Assembly: GCA_963801035.1 (NCBI GenBank)
Contig: CAWDDF010000007.1
Location: forward strand, 186,001-250,000
DNA: 64,000 nt
From: JACCZX01 sp963801035
Lineage (GTDB): Bacteria > Pseudomonadota > Gammaproteobacteria > Burkholderiales > Burkholderiaceae_F
Reading direction: 5' to 3'
Positions within the stretch are counted from its first letter, which is position 1. Each line of letters starts with the position of its first letter. Under the pieces are notes generated by a model. It ran no database searches. It had not been told where the DNA came from and was given only the letters and a program-made list of their open reading frames with translations. The translations under genes were made by a program, and so were the position numbers. Below, piece by piece: positions 18,109-25,949 of this stretch.

Positions 18109-18471
18109 TACGTCTCCCGTTTCAATTTATAAACACTCTTTGCCGCTCGCATGCGGATCTGGCGACTAGACACGCATCATCGTCCGAAAATCCGCACCCG
18201 GTAATTGATCGCGGTCAATTACCGGCTGCGGGCGCGCGGTCACGCAGCGTGGCGCAATGCAATGTTCGTTTCTACCGGAATAACCCGTATGAGATGACGC
18301 CGGCGCCGTCTTGAGGCTCCCATGGGGCGACGATCCATTCTGTCCGCTCGCAGATCGTGCCTTGACTCTGTTCGAGGTAGCTCCACGGACGGCGTCCATA
18401 GGCCGACGACGGGCTGCGCCACTGCGATGCTGGCACCTCTGCCTCGGCAGCTGTTCTGGCGTGGGTAAGGC
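18109..18471. other. Intergenic region upstream of tctC
   Basis: This 363-base interval separates tctC from the next minus-strand gene's stop. It holds the FNR-type palindrome at 18198-18225 and a possible GATGAT -10 element on the minus strand (about 18176-18181). Short open frames here are low-complexity and carry no domain. I see no RNA gene or clear terminator in it. Confidence 0.5.
18198..18225 (-). promoter_or_regulatory. FNR-type palindromic operator upstream of tctC
   Basis: A perfect inverted repeat with 11-base half-sites (CCGGTAATTGA and its complement) and a 6-base spacer lies about 90 bases before the tctC start. Its core is TTGAT-N4-GTCAA (18205-18218), nearly the same as the box upstream of oxc. 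The distance to a plausible -10 fits activation from about -40. The neighbouring regulator with an E-x-x-S-R recognition helix is the natural candidate to bind it. Confidence 0.6.
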
Positions 18472-19482
18472 TTAAACCTTCTGCAGTACCACGCGTGCGT
18501 GCTGGGCCTGCATCGTTGCGACGAGTTGCTTTAGAAGCGCGTACACCGCGCGCGATGCGGGAGCAGGGGTCTTCGTCAGCTCTGAAAGCTCGATCACCGA
18601 GCCGATCAGGGCATCGACTTCCACCGAGCGCCCGGCTTCGACGTCTTGCAATGTCGAGGTCTTGTGCGCACCAACCTTTTCGGCGCCTTCGATGCGCTTT
18701 TCGAGCGGAACGCGGAACGTCACGCCAAGCTTTTCGGCAACCGCCTGCGCCTCGCGCATCATGTCGGCGGCCAGCTGGCGTGTTGCAGGCTCGCGGCAAA
18801 TGTCGACCAGCGTCGCATGCGTGAGAGCGCTGATCGGATTGAAGCTCATGTTGCCCCACAGCTTGAGCCAGATCTCGGAGCGAATGTCCGTCAGTACCGG
18901 TGCCTTCCAGTTCGCCCCGATTAGCGCCTCAGATATCTGGATCACCCGCTCGCTTTGTGTTCCATCGAGCTCGCCGAGCGGGAATCGGTCCCCTTCGAGA
19001 CGCTTTACCACGCCTGGGGCGACGATCTCGCCTGCTGGGTAGACGACGCAGCCGATGATGCGGTGCGGCTCGATGTTGTCTTCAATAATTCCTTGTGGGT
19101 CGGCCGACTTCAGTCGATAGCCGGCATGCGGGCCGGCAAAATTTTGGAAATACCACCAGGGCAATCCGTTTTGTAGCGTCATGACGATTGTGTCGTGGTC
19201 AAACATCGCACGCATCTGTGGTGCGACCGCGGCAATCGTGTAAGCCTTTACCGCGAGCAGCACGAGGTCCTGCACGCCAGCGTCGGCGCAGCTTGCTACG
19301 GCGCGCAGGTCGACCGCCAATTCCTCCGTTCCGTCAGGATGAATGAGCTTGAGGCCGTTGTCGCGAATCGCCTCCAGGTGCGGACCCTGTTCGACAACGG
19401 TGACTGCGTGACTTGCGAGCGCTAGGCGTACCGCCAGCATGCCTCCTATTGCGCCGGCACCAACGACGGCGATCCGCATCAT
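18472..19482 (-). CDS. Ketopantoate reductase-like (PanE/ApbA family) oxidoreductase
   Basis: A NAD(P)-binding enzyme of 336 aa. The Rossmann motif VVGAGAIGGMLAVRLA is at the N-terminus, LAVKAYTIAAV and TLQNGLPWW follow, and the C-terminal helical domain holds EIWLKLWGNMSFNPISAL. The NGLPWWYF form is common in paralogues inside catabolic clusters, so true 2-dehydropantoate reductase activity is not assured. It overlaps the preceding FAH gene by four bases (ATGA) and is last in the operon Bug - alpha/beta hydrolase - FAH - this gene. It may reduce a 2-keto acid made by that pathway. Confidence 0.82.
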   Translation of the reverse strand: MMRIAVVGAGAIGGMLAVRLALASHAVTVVEQGPHLEAIRDNGLKLIHPDGTEELAVDLRAVASCADAGVQDLVLLAVKAYTIAAVAPQMRAMFDHDTIVMTLQNGLPWWYFQNFAGPHAGYRLKSADPQGIIEDNIEPHRIIGCVVYPAGEIVAPGVVKRLEGDRFPLGELDGTQSERVIQISEALIGANWKAPVLTDIRSEIWLKLWGNMSFNPISALTHATLVDICREPATRQLAADMMREAQAVAEKLGVTFRVPLEKRIEGAEKVGAHKTSTLQDVEAGRSVEVDALIGSVIELSELTKTPAPASRAVYALLKQLVATMQAQHARVVLQKV

Positions 19483-20246
19483 TCGAACCTATTGGTGAGC
19501 ATGCCGATACCGTCGATAACGATGCTCACCGTGCTGCCCGGCTTCATCGTTCCAACACCGATTGAGGTTCCGCAGGCGATGACGTCGCCCGCTTCGAGTG
19601 TCATTTCACGCGAGATCAGGCTTATTAATTGGGCGGGGGAGAAGATGGCATCTGCGACTGGATAATTTTGGCGCTCTTGGTCGTTCAGAATCGTTCTCAC
19701 CGACAATTTGGCCGGATCGAGATCGGTGGCGATTGCCGGACCGAACACGCCGAAGGTGTCGAAACCTTTGGCACGTGTCCATTGCTTGAATCCGGTGTCC
19801 TGATTGAGGATATCGATGGCGGTGACATCGTTGACGCACGTGTAGCCGAAGATGTAGCTCGCCGCATCGCGCTCGTTCACCGCGCCGCATCGCTTGCCGA
19901 TGACGATTCCAAGCTCGCCTTCGAACACTATCTTGCCTGTGTACGATCGTGGTATCCGAATCGATTCGCCTGCAGCAAGAAACGAGTTGTTGGCTTTCAA
20001 AAAGTAAAGCGGCTCGGCTGGAACCGGGTGCGCGAGTTTGACCACCAGCGCGTGGTAATTGTCGACGAGGCCCACCATTTTGCTGGGTTGTGTCGGCGTC
20101 AGCAGCTTCGCCACGCTGAGTGGAATCGATTGGCCGGTCGGTTGCGCATTGGCGAAGAGGTCGCCCGCATGGACCTGTATCGCTTCGTCGACGATCGTGC
20201 CGAAGCATTCGCGCCCTTGGTGACTGACACGTGCCCAAAGTGGCAT
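19479..20246 (-). CDS. Fumarylacetoacetate hydrolase family protein
   Basis: A 255-residue FAH-fold protein expected to cleave a C-C bond in, or decarboxylate, a 2-keto or acylpyruvate-type acid using a divalent metal. The metal-binding acidic cluster is in IVFEGELGIVIGKR; YTCVNDVTAIDI and the active-site end VIACGTSIGVG are typical. The N-terminal part resembles a short substrate-binding lid, as in ureidoglycolate lyase or HHDD isomerase-like members. ATG 20246 has a good GGAGGA site. It is the second gene of the operon behind the alpha/beta hydrolase. Substrate unknown. Confidence 0.85.
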   Translation of the reverse strand: MPLWARVSHQGRECFGTIVDEAIQVHAGDLFANAQPTGQSIPLSVAKLLTPTQPSKMVGLVDNYHALVVKLAHPVPAEPLYFLKANNSFLAAGESIRIPRSYTGKIVFEGELGIVIGKRCGAVNERDAASYIFGYTCVNDVTAIDILNQDTGFKQWTRAKGFDTFGVFGPAIATDLDPAKLSVRTILNDQERQNYPVADAIFSPAQLISLISREMTLEAGDVIACGTSIGVGTMKPGSTVSIVIDGIGMLTNRFE

Positions 20247-20291
20247 CGTTCCTCCTTTGCTTCGCTCAGCGAACTACCACTGACTACGATG

Positions 20292-21236
20292 TCAAGCGGT
20301 TACTGCGCCGCGCACAGCCGTGTAAACAGGCGTGGGCCGGGAAAAGAACGAGTGCAGGATGTAATAGACGGTCAGATAATTTTTCTGCTGGAAACTGGCA
20401 TGCGAGATTCCGGGCATCACAGTGAACTGTTTGTCCGGATTAGGCAACCGCACAAAGAATTTGATCAGATCGTCGAGGCCGGCGATGCCGTCGAACTCGC
20501 CCCGCATCAGAATCGTCGGCGCTGTGATGGCTGCCGGATCGACGATAGGTAACTTTGAGCACATGTCGATGTAAGTGCCATTGGGCATCGACGAATCCAG
20601 TGCGAGGATCGCATCAGCGAACGCATCGACGACGTGCTTATCAGCGCAGTCGGGATGATCGCGCTCGAAAATTGAATATACAAACGCACGGTCGATTGGC
20701 CGGCGCTTTGCTTTCAGAAATTCGGGCAGCTTCTTGCGCCGCTGCTCAAGGGTCGGGCTTCCCTCGCCGGTCCAAACAAATGCATCGAGCGCCAGGCGCG
20801 CGACACGATCCGGATGTCTTTGCGCAAACAATGCAGCACGCAACGCGCCCGAAGAAATGCCGTACACGAAGAAGCGCTGCACTCCGCGAGTCCGACGAAT
20901 GTAGTCCGTGGCAGCGGTCAAGTCGTCTGCGCCGTTGGCAATGTCACACGTAATGTCGCGGGTCTTGTCCGAGCGGCCGTAGCCTTCCATATCGACGCTC
21001 CAGCACGCAAAACCGCGCCGAGCAAACCAGTCCATCACCGACGAATCGGCACGCCCCTCCACCTTCAAATCGAACGTAGGTTGCGACGCCATCGAGGAGC
21101 CGTGCACAAAGAGAACCGCGGGCTTCTGCGCCGGTCGCTCAAGGTATTTCTCCCACAGAAAGAGGCGAACTTCCCCTTTGTTGGTCCAGTGTTCGACGCC
21201 GATCACCGGCGCGTCATTGACAGAATGTGCTGACAT
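20292..21236 (-). CDS. Alpha/beta hydrolase
   Basis: A serine hydrolase of 314 aa. The oxyanion segment VLFVHGSSMASQ is near residue 45, the nucleophile elbow FVYGISSGALRAA near 145, an acidic residue is in MRGEFDGIAGL near 250 and the catalytic His in MPGISHASFQ near 280. There is no signal peptide. It lies between a Bug binding protein and an FAH-family enzyme on the same strand, so it probably hydrolyses an ester, amide or C-C bond in the imported compound. I cannot narrow it further. Confidence 0.85.
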   Translation of the reverse strand: MSAHSVNDAPVIGVEHWTNKGEVRLFLWEKYLERPAQKPAVLFVHGSSMASQPTFDLKVEGRADSSVMDWFARRGFACWSVDMEGYGRSDKTRDITCDIANGADDLTAATDYIRRTRGVQRFFVYGISSGALRAALFAQRHPDRVARLALDAFVWTGEGSPTLEQRRKKLPEFLKAKRRPIDRAFVYSIFERDHPDCADKHVVDAFADAILALDSSMPNGTYIDMCSKLPIVDPAAITAPTILMRGEFDGIAGLDDLIKFFVRLPNPDKQFTVMPGISHASFQQKNYLTVYYILHSFFSRPTPVYTAVRGAVTA

Positions 21237-21260
21237 TGTTTGGCGGTAGGTGACGATTCT

Positions 21261-22247
21261 CTAGTCGATCTTCGCACCGGTTCCTTTGATGATCTTCGCC
21301 CAACGGTCGATCTCCTCCCGAAAGAAGTTACCGAACTCGACGGGTGTCGACGCGACGATCTCTATCGAGGCATTAGACATGTAGTTTTTCACTTCAGGTG
21401 TTGCGATCGCAATCAATAGCTCGCGATGCAGCTTCTCGATGATCTGCGTGGGTGTGCCCTTCGGAGCCATCAAACCTAGCCAAACGTAAGCGGAGTAACC
21501 GGGCACGGCCGCTTCGCCAATCGTCGGCACGTCGGGCAATTGTGGCGAGCGGTTGGCACTGGTTACGGCTAGTGCGCGGAGTTTTCCCGCCTTGATGTGT
21601 CCGAGCATTCCGGCCAGACCTGGAAATGACACCAAGACCTGGCCGCCCAGCAAGTCGGTCGTCGCCTGGCCACTGCCGCGATACGGAATGTGATTCATCT
21701 TGAGTCCGGTCTGCGACAGAAAAAGTGCAGCAAACAAATGCTGGCCGCTGCCGTTTCCGGACGATGCGTAATCCAATGCGCCTGGCCGTTCCCTTGCATA
21801 GGTGATCAATTCCTGGATCGTCTGCACAGGAAGCGACGGGTGCACTACCAGTACGCCGGGCTCACGTCCGATCAAGGTGATGGGAACGAAGTCATCGAGA
21901 GAATTAAATTTCAGTTGCGAATACAGTGTTGCGCTGATCGCATTGGTCTGCGACGCGAGAAGCAGCGTGTAACCGTCCGGCGGCGATTTCGCGACGAGCT
22001 CGGCACCGATCGTCGCTCCCGCGCCAGGCTTGTTCTCAACGACAACTTGCTGGTTCAGGCGTTTCGAAAGCTCCTGCGCGACGATTCGTATCGGTCCGTC
22101 AACGGCGCCTCCGGGAGAAAAGGGCACAACGATCCGAATCGGCCGCGACGGGTAATCCTGTGCCTTTAAAGGACTGGTCCAGCCGACTGCGAGGCTTACC
22201 CAGATCACCAAGCCGACCCGACGCGCCCAGTTTCGTGGATTGATCAT
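21261..22247 (-). CDS. Bug-family (TctC) solute-binding protein heading a catabolic operon
   Basis: A 328-residue secreted binding protein: signal peptide (LVIWVSLAVGWTSPLKAQ), then YPSRPIRIVVPFSPGGAVDG, NKPGAGATIGAELVAKSPPDG, and YASSGNGSGQHLFAALF. ATG 22247 has GGGAGA in front; the frame is open further upstream without support. It leads the operon of hydrolase, FAH and reductase genes and faces another Bug gene across a 221-base promoter region. No membrane subunits are adjacent, so it must use a TctAB pair coded elsewhere, or have a sensing role. Confidence 0.88.
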   Translation of the reverse strand: MINPRNWARRVGLVIWVSLAVGWTSPLKAQDYPSRPIRIVVPFSPGGAVDGPIRIVAQELSKRLNQQVVVENKPGAGATIGAELVAKSPPDGYTLLLASQTNAISATLYSQLKFNSLDDFVPITLIGREPGVLVVHPSLPVQTIQELITYARERPGALDYASSGNGSGQHLFAALFLSQTGLKMNHIPYRGSGQATTDLLGGQVLVSFPGLAGMLGHIKAGKLRALAVTSANRSPQLPDVPTIGEAAVPGYSAYVWLGLMAPKGTPTQIIEKLHRELLIAIATPEVKNYMSNASIEIVASTPVEFGNFFREEIDRWAKIIKGTGAKID

Positions 22248-22390
22248 TCTTTCTCCCAAGCTTTGCAGTTCATCATCGCGTTGTCCGTTTGCTTCGTCTA
22301 GCAATCCGAGCAGCAACACCGCCAGTTTGCCAAACAGCACCCGGGAGACATAGGGCAACCGTAGACTTCGAAAAGCGTCTGGCATACGGT

Positions 22391-22406
22391 TTGCCGCGGA
22401 CGGCAA
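22391..22406. promoter_or_regulatory. Short palindrome in divergent Bug promoter
   Basis: TTGCCG-N4-CGGCAA, a perfect inverted repeat, lies in the 221-base interval between the two divergent Bug genes, 62 bases before the plus-strand start. It could be an operator for both directions. No regulator gene is adjacent, so the protein that binds is unknown. Confidence 0.3.
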
Positions 22407-22468
22407 GGTCCTGCCGACCTAGAATGCCAGCGGCAGCAAAATGCAACTCAAGTTTCGAGGAGGAAACC

Positions 22469-23455
22469 ATGTTTAGCATCGCAAGATGGATTGCGCCTGT
22501 CCTCGCAGGCGCCTCGATTGTTTTGGCGCCGCTGGCTGCGTTGGCGCAGTCTGATTATCCGAATCGGCCTGTCAAATTGATCGTCGGCTTCGCGCCGGGC
22601 GGCTCGACCGACATCATTGGTCGAATCGTCGCGCAGAAGTTAGGCGAGCGGCTCGGCCAAACGATCGTGGTTGAGAACAGGGCTGGCGCTGGCGGAACGA
22701 TTGGAGCCGACGCTACGGCGAAGGCACCGGCGGACGGATACACGCTGACTCTTGGTACCACCAGCACGCACGCAATCGCGCCGGGCGTGTATTCGAAGCT
22801 GCCGTACAACCCTGTGACAGACTTCACACCGATTTCGCTGGTGGCAATCACCCCCTATTTGCTGGTGGTCAATCCGCAAGTGCAAGCGCGTAACTTGAAC
22901 GAGTTTCTGACTCTCGCGAAGGGCCAGCCTGGCAAGCTGAACTACGCGTCCGCCGGCAACGGCACAGCGACACACCTTGCAATGGAAATGCTGAAGGATG
23001 CAGCCAAGATCGACGTCGTGCACATTCCCTACAAGGGCAATGCGCCGGCAGACGCTGCGATTCTCGCGGGCGATGTGCAAGTTGTATTCGGCTCGATGCC
23101 GGCACTGTTGCAAAACGCCAAAGCAAACAAGGTACGTCCGCTCGCGGTTGGAACCGCCACGCGGTCACCGGCGTTACCCGACGTTCCGACTGTCGCCGAG
23201 CAGGGTTATCCAGGCTTCGAGGCCGCGCTATGGCTTGGCGTCATGGGCCCCGCTAATATGCCGAAGCCCGTTGCCGATCGGCTACACAAGGAAATCGTTG
23301 CGATAGTTTCAACTCCCGATTTCAAAGCGGCGATGGACGCCAACGGCGCCGAGCCGATCAGTAGCAAATCACCGGACGAATTTCGCGAGATGCTGCGCGG
23401 TCAGGTGGACAAATACGGCAAGATCACCAAAGCGATCGGTATCAAGCTCGATTAA
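22469..23455 (+). CDS. Bug-family (TctC) solute-binding protein
   Basis: A 328-residue secreted binding protein. The signal peptide ends APLAALAQS and is followed by YPNRPVKLIVGFAPGGSTD, NRAGAGGTIGADATAKAPADG, and YASAGNGTATHLAMEML. The start ATG 22469 is fixed by an ideal CGAGGAGG site; the longer open frame upstream is not coding. It is co-directional with the FAH gene 18 bases downstream. It and the divergent Bug protein are clear paralogues, so two related ligands may be handled by this locus. Confidence 0.9.
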   Translation: MFSIARWIAPVLAGASIVLAPLAALAQSDYPNRPVKLIVGFAPGGSTDIIGRIVAQKLGERLGQTIVVENRAGAGGTIGADATAKAPADGYTLTLGTTSTHAIAPGVYSKLPYNPVTDFTPISLVAITPYLLVVNPQVQARNLNEFLTLAKGQPGKLNYASAGNGTATHLAMEMLKDAAKIDVVHIPYKGNAPADAAILAGDVQVVFGSMPALLQNAKANKVRPLAVGTATRSPALPDVPTVAEQGYPGFEAALWLGVMGPANMPKPVADRLHKEIVAIVSTPDFKAAMDANGAEPISSKSPDEFREMLRGQVDKYGKITKAIGIKLD

Positions 23456-23473
23456 TACTCAACAGAGAAGATC

Positions 23474-24193
23474 ATGGGAAAAGACGATTTACGCGAAGCC
23501 ACCTACGTCATTGATATCGGCCCACGGCCATCGCTGCCTGTCGCGGGCAGCGACCTGCGCTTTCCAGTAGGACGCATCTTCTGCGTTGGCCGCAACTATG
23601 CCGAACACGCGCGAGAGATGGGCCATGATCCGGATCGAGAGCCGCCGTTTTTTTTCATGAAGGCGCCCAACTCGATTGTGCAGAGCGGCTCGACAATCGA
23701 GTACCCGGTTGGAACCAAGGATGTGCACCATGAGATCGAGATGGTGGTTGCGATAGGCAAGGGTGGAAAAAATATCGCCGTCGATAAAGCACTCGATCAC
23801 GTGTGGGGTTACGCAGTCGGGCTGGACATGACGCGGCGGGATATCCAAGGCGAAGCGAAGAAGATGGGCCGCCCATGGGAGATGGGAAAGAGCTTCGATC
23901 AATCAGCGCCGTGCTCGGCGCTGCGTCCGGCCAGCGAAATCGGCCACCCGACGAGGGGTGCAATCCAGGTCAAGGTGAACGGTGAGGTCAAGCAACAGGG
24001 TGATCTGTCACAGCAGATCTGGAGTGTTCCCGAGCAGATCTCCTACCTGTCGAACCTGCTGACGCTTCAACCGGGCGACCTCATTTTTTCCGGCACGCCA
24101 TCGGGTGTCGGGGCAATTAAGAAAGGCGATACGCTCGAAGGTCATGTGGAGGGCGTGGGCGACCTCACGATCACATACGCCGCCGACCGGTAG
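23474..24193 (+). CDS. FAH-family hydrolase, fumarylpyruvate hydrolase-like
   Basis: A 239-residue enzyme with the compact acylpyruvate hydrolase layout: VGRNYAEHAREMGHDP, FFMKAPNSIV, the metal cluster DVHHEIEMVVAIGK, VWGYAVGLDMTRRDIQ, and the end LIFSGTPSGVGAIKKGD. These segments fit fumarylpyruvate hydrolases (NagK type) of gentisate pathways and their glutathione-linked relatives. No gentisate dioxygenase is nearby, so the substrate is open. It follows a Bug gene directly and its last 23 bases overlap the convergent antiporter gene. Confidence 0.85.
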   Translation: MGKDDLREATYVIDIGPRPSLPVAGSDLRFPVGRIFCVGRNYAEHAREMGHDPDREPPFFFMKAPNSIVQSGSTIEYPVGTKDVHHEIEMVVAIGKGGKNIAVDKALDHVWGYAVGLDMTRRDIQGEAKKMGRPWEMGKSFDQSAPCSALRPASEIGHPTRGAIQVKVNGEVKQQGDLSQQIWSVPEQISYLSNLLTLQPGDLIFSGTPSGVGAIKKGDTLEGHVEGVGDLTITYAADR

Positions 24194-25820
24194 ATGCGCG
24201 AGTCGATGCGCTCTCGCTGTTTGAATCGAGACGGCGTCGTATCACTTCTTCGCGGAGATCCAGTTCACGTTCGATCCGGCGTCTGACCTCATCACTGATG
24301 CGAGCGCTACGCAGCAGGCCGTTCACGTATTCGCGTTCTGTCTGAATCAACGCGAGCTCGATGCGATCGACTCGCGCTGCAACTTCGCTACCTTCACCAC
24401 ACAGGTCACGCCGATGTTCGAGTTGGCTCACTCGGTCGCGATGCAACTCTCGCACTTGCCGAATTTGCTCTGCGGGAAGGTTGATTTCTACGGAGAGCTC
24501 CGGTAACCGAACGAACGCGGCCCGTGCTGCTTCTAGGCGAGCATCGGCCTCCTGTTGCTGTTGCAGAAGCTGTTCTTTGCTGCCCGAGTCGGTCAAGCCG
24601 AGCTTTCGCACGAGCCATGGCAGCACCGGCCCTTGCACTACCAGCGTCACCACAATGACGCTGAACGTCAGAAACAGAATCAGATGCCGATGCGGAAACG
24701 GCTGATCTCCACCGATCATTACCGGAATACTGAGGGCCGCAGCAAGCGAAACGACACCGCGAATACCGGTGAAGGAGATGATGAACGGGTGCTGCCAGAG
24801 AGGTAGCGGGTCACGCGCCCTTCGGTTCGGCGAGAGCCAATGCTGCACGTAGGTCGCAGGAAAGACCCAAACAAAACGTACGGCAATCGCAACAAAACTA
24901 ATCGCAATGGCGTAAAGAAAAAGCTGGCCCAATGAGATCGAAGCTAATCCCTCGAGGACGACGCGCGCCTGAAGTCCCGTCAATAGAAAAATCGCACCTT
25001 CGATGAGATACGTAAGGAAATCCCAGAAGAATATTGCTTGCAACCGGGTCTTCGAGCGGATGAGCTCGACGCCCTTGTTACCGACATACAACCCAGCGAT
25101 CACCGTGGCAAGAACACCCGAACCGCCAGCAGCGTGCGGGATCCAGAACGCAAGGAAAGGCGTCAATAGCGACAGCGTGACTTCGATGCGCGGCTCGTTG
25201 GCCCAGTAGCGCAACCGCAACATCAGCCAACCGACGATGAACCCCCACAGCGCTTCGGTGACGACAATCGCGGCAAACGTCATCGTTGCGTCCGCGAGAG
25301 AGAACACGCCGGTCAATACGGCAGCCAGGGCGAATTTGAAAAGTACAAGCGCAGTCGCATCGTTGACCAGACCCTCGCCTTCCAGGATCGCAGTGATGCG
25401 ACTTGGAACACCCAGCCGCCGCGCAATCGCCAGCGGCGCTACTACGTCGGGCGGCGAAACAATGGCACCGAGTACAAATGCGACGGCCCACGGCAGCCCT
25501 ATCAGCCAGTGCGCGGCAGCCGCAACAACGATTGTTGTGAACACGACACAACCGACGGCAAGCATCGAAATCTCGCTCAGGTTGTCGCGAAACGCCTGCC
25601 AACTCATGCCGAATGCCGCGTAGTAAATCAGCGGAGGCAAAAAAACGAGCAGTACCAGGTTCGGCGGCAGCGCGATCCGAGGCAGGCCTGGAGCGAGCGC
25701 GAGAATGACACCCGCAACTACCAAAACGATGGGGCTTGGAACATCGATGCTTCGCGCGATCCAGCTGACCAGCGCGGTAATTGCGAGGACCGCCGCGGCG
25801 GCATACAGGATCGGTTCCAC
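24171..25820 (-). CDS. Na+/H+ antiporter, CPA1/NhaP type
   Basis: An inner-membrane cation/proton exchanger of 549 aa. About twelve membrane helices fill residues 1-400, with the CPA1 motifs PPLIYYAAFGM, GAIVSPPDVVAPLAIARR and the ion-site helix EGEGLVNDATALVLF. A cytoplasmic C-terminal tail of about 150 residues is charged and helical (LLQQQQEADARLEAARAAF and following), as in NhaP-type exchangers with a regulatory tail. The last residues (Ser/Arg-rich) overlap the convergent FAH gene. It stands alone and is probably for pH or salt homeostasis. Confidence 0.88.
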   Translation of the reverse strand: MEPILYAAAAVLAITALVSWIARSIDVPSPIVLVVAGVILALAPGLPRIALPPNLVLLVFLPPLIYYAAFGMSWQAFRDNLSEISMLAVGCVVFTTIVVAAAAHWLIGLPWAVAFVLGAIVSPPDVVAPLAIARRLGVPSRITAILEGEGLVNDATALVLFKFALAAVLTGVFSLADATMTFAAIVVTEALWGFIVGWLMLRLRYWANEPRIEVTLSLLTPFLAFWIPHAAGGSGVLATVIAGLYVGNKGVELIRSKTRLQAIFFWDFLTYLIEGAIFLLTGLQARVVLEGLASISLGQLFLYAIAISFVAIAVRFVWVFPATYVQHWLSPNRRARDPLPLWQHPFIISFTGIRGVVSLAAALSIPVMIGGDQPFPHRHLILFLTFSVIVVTLVVQGPVLPWLVRKLGLTDSGSKEQLLQQQQEADARLEAARAAFVRLPELSVEINLPAEQIRQVRELHRDRVSQLEHRRDLCGEGSEVAARVDRIELALIQTEREYVNGLLRSARISDEVRRRIERELDLREEVIRRRLDSNSESASTRASTGRRRM

Positions 25821-25949
25821 GCTGATCAGCTTATCGAGGCAAGCCTAGCAACACATGCACTGACCATGCGTCTTCATCCAGTCGGGCAGCAGTTATTCTA
25901 GATGCCTCGATAGAGAGTCCCTGTCACCTGCGTGGCGTAGGCTTGCACG

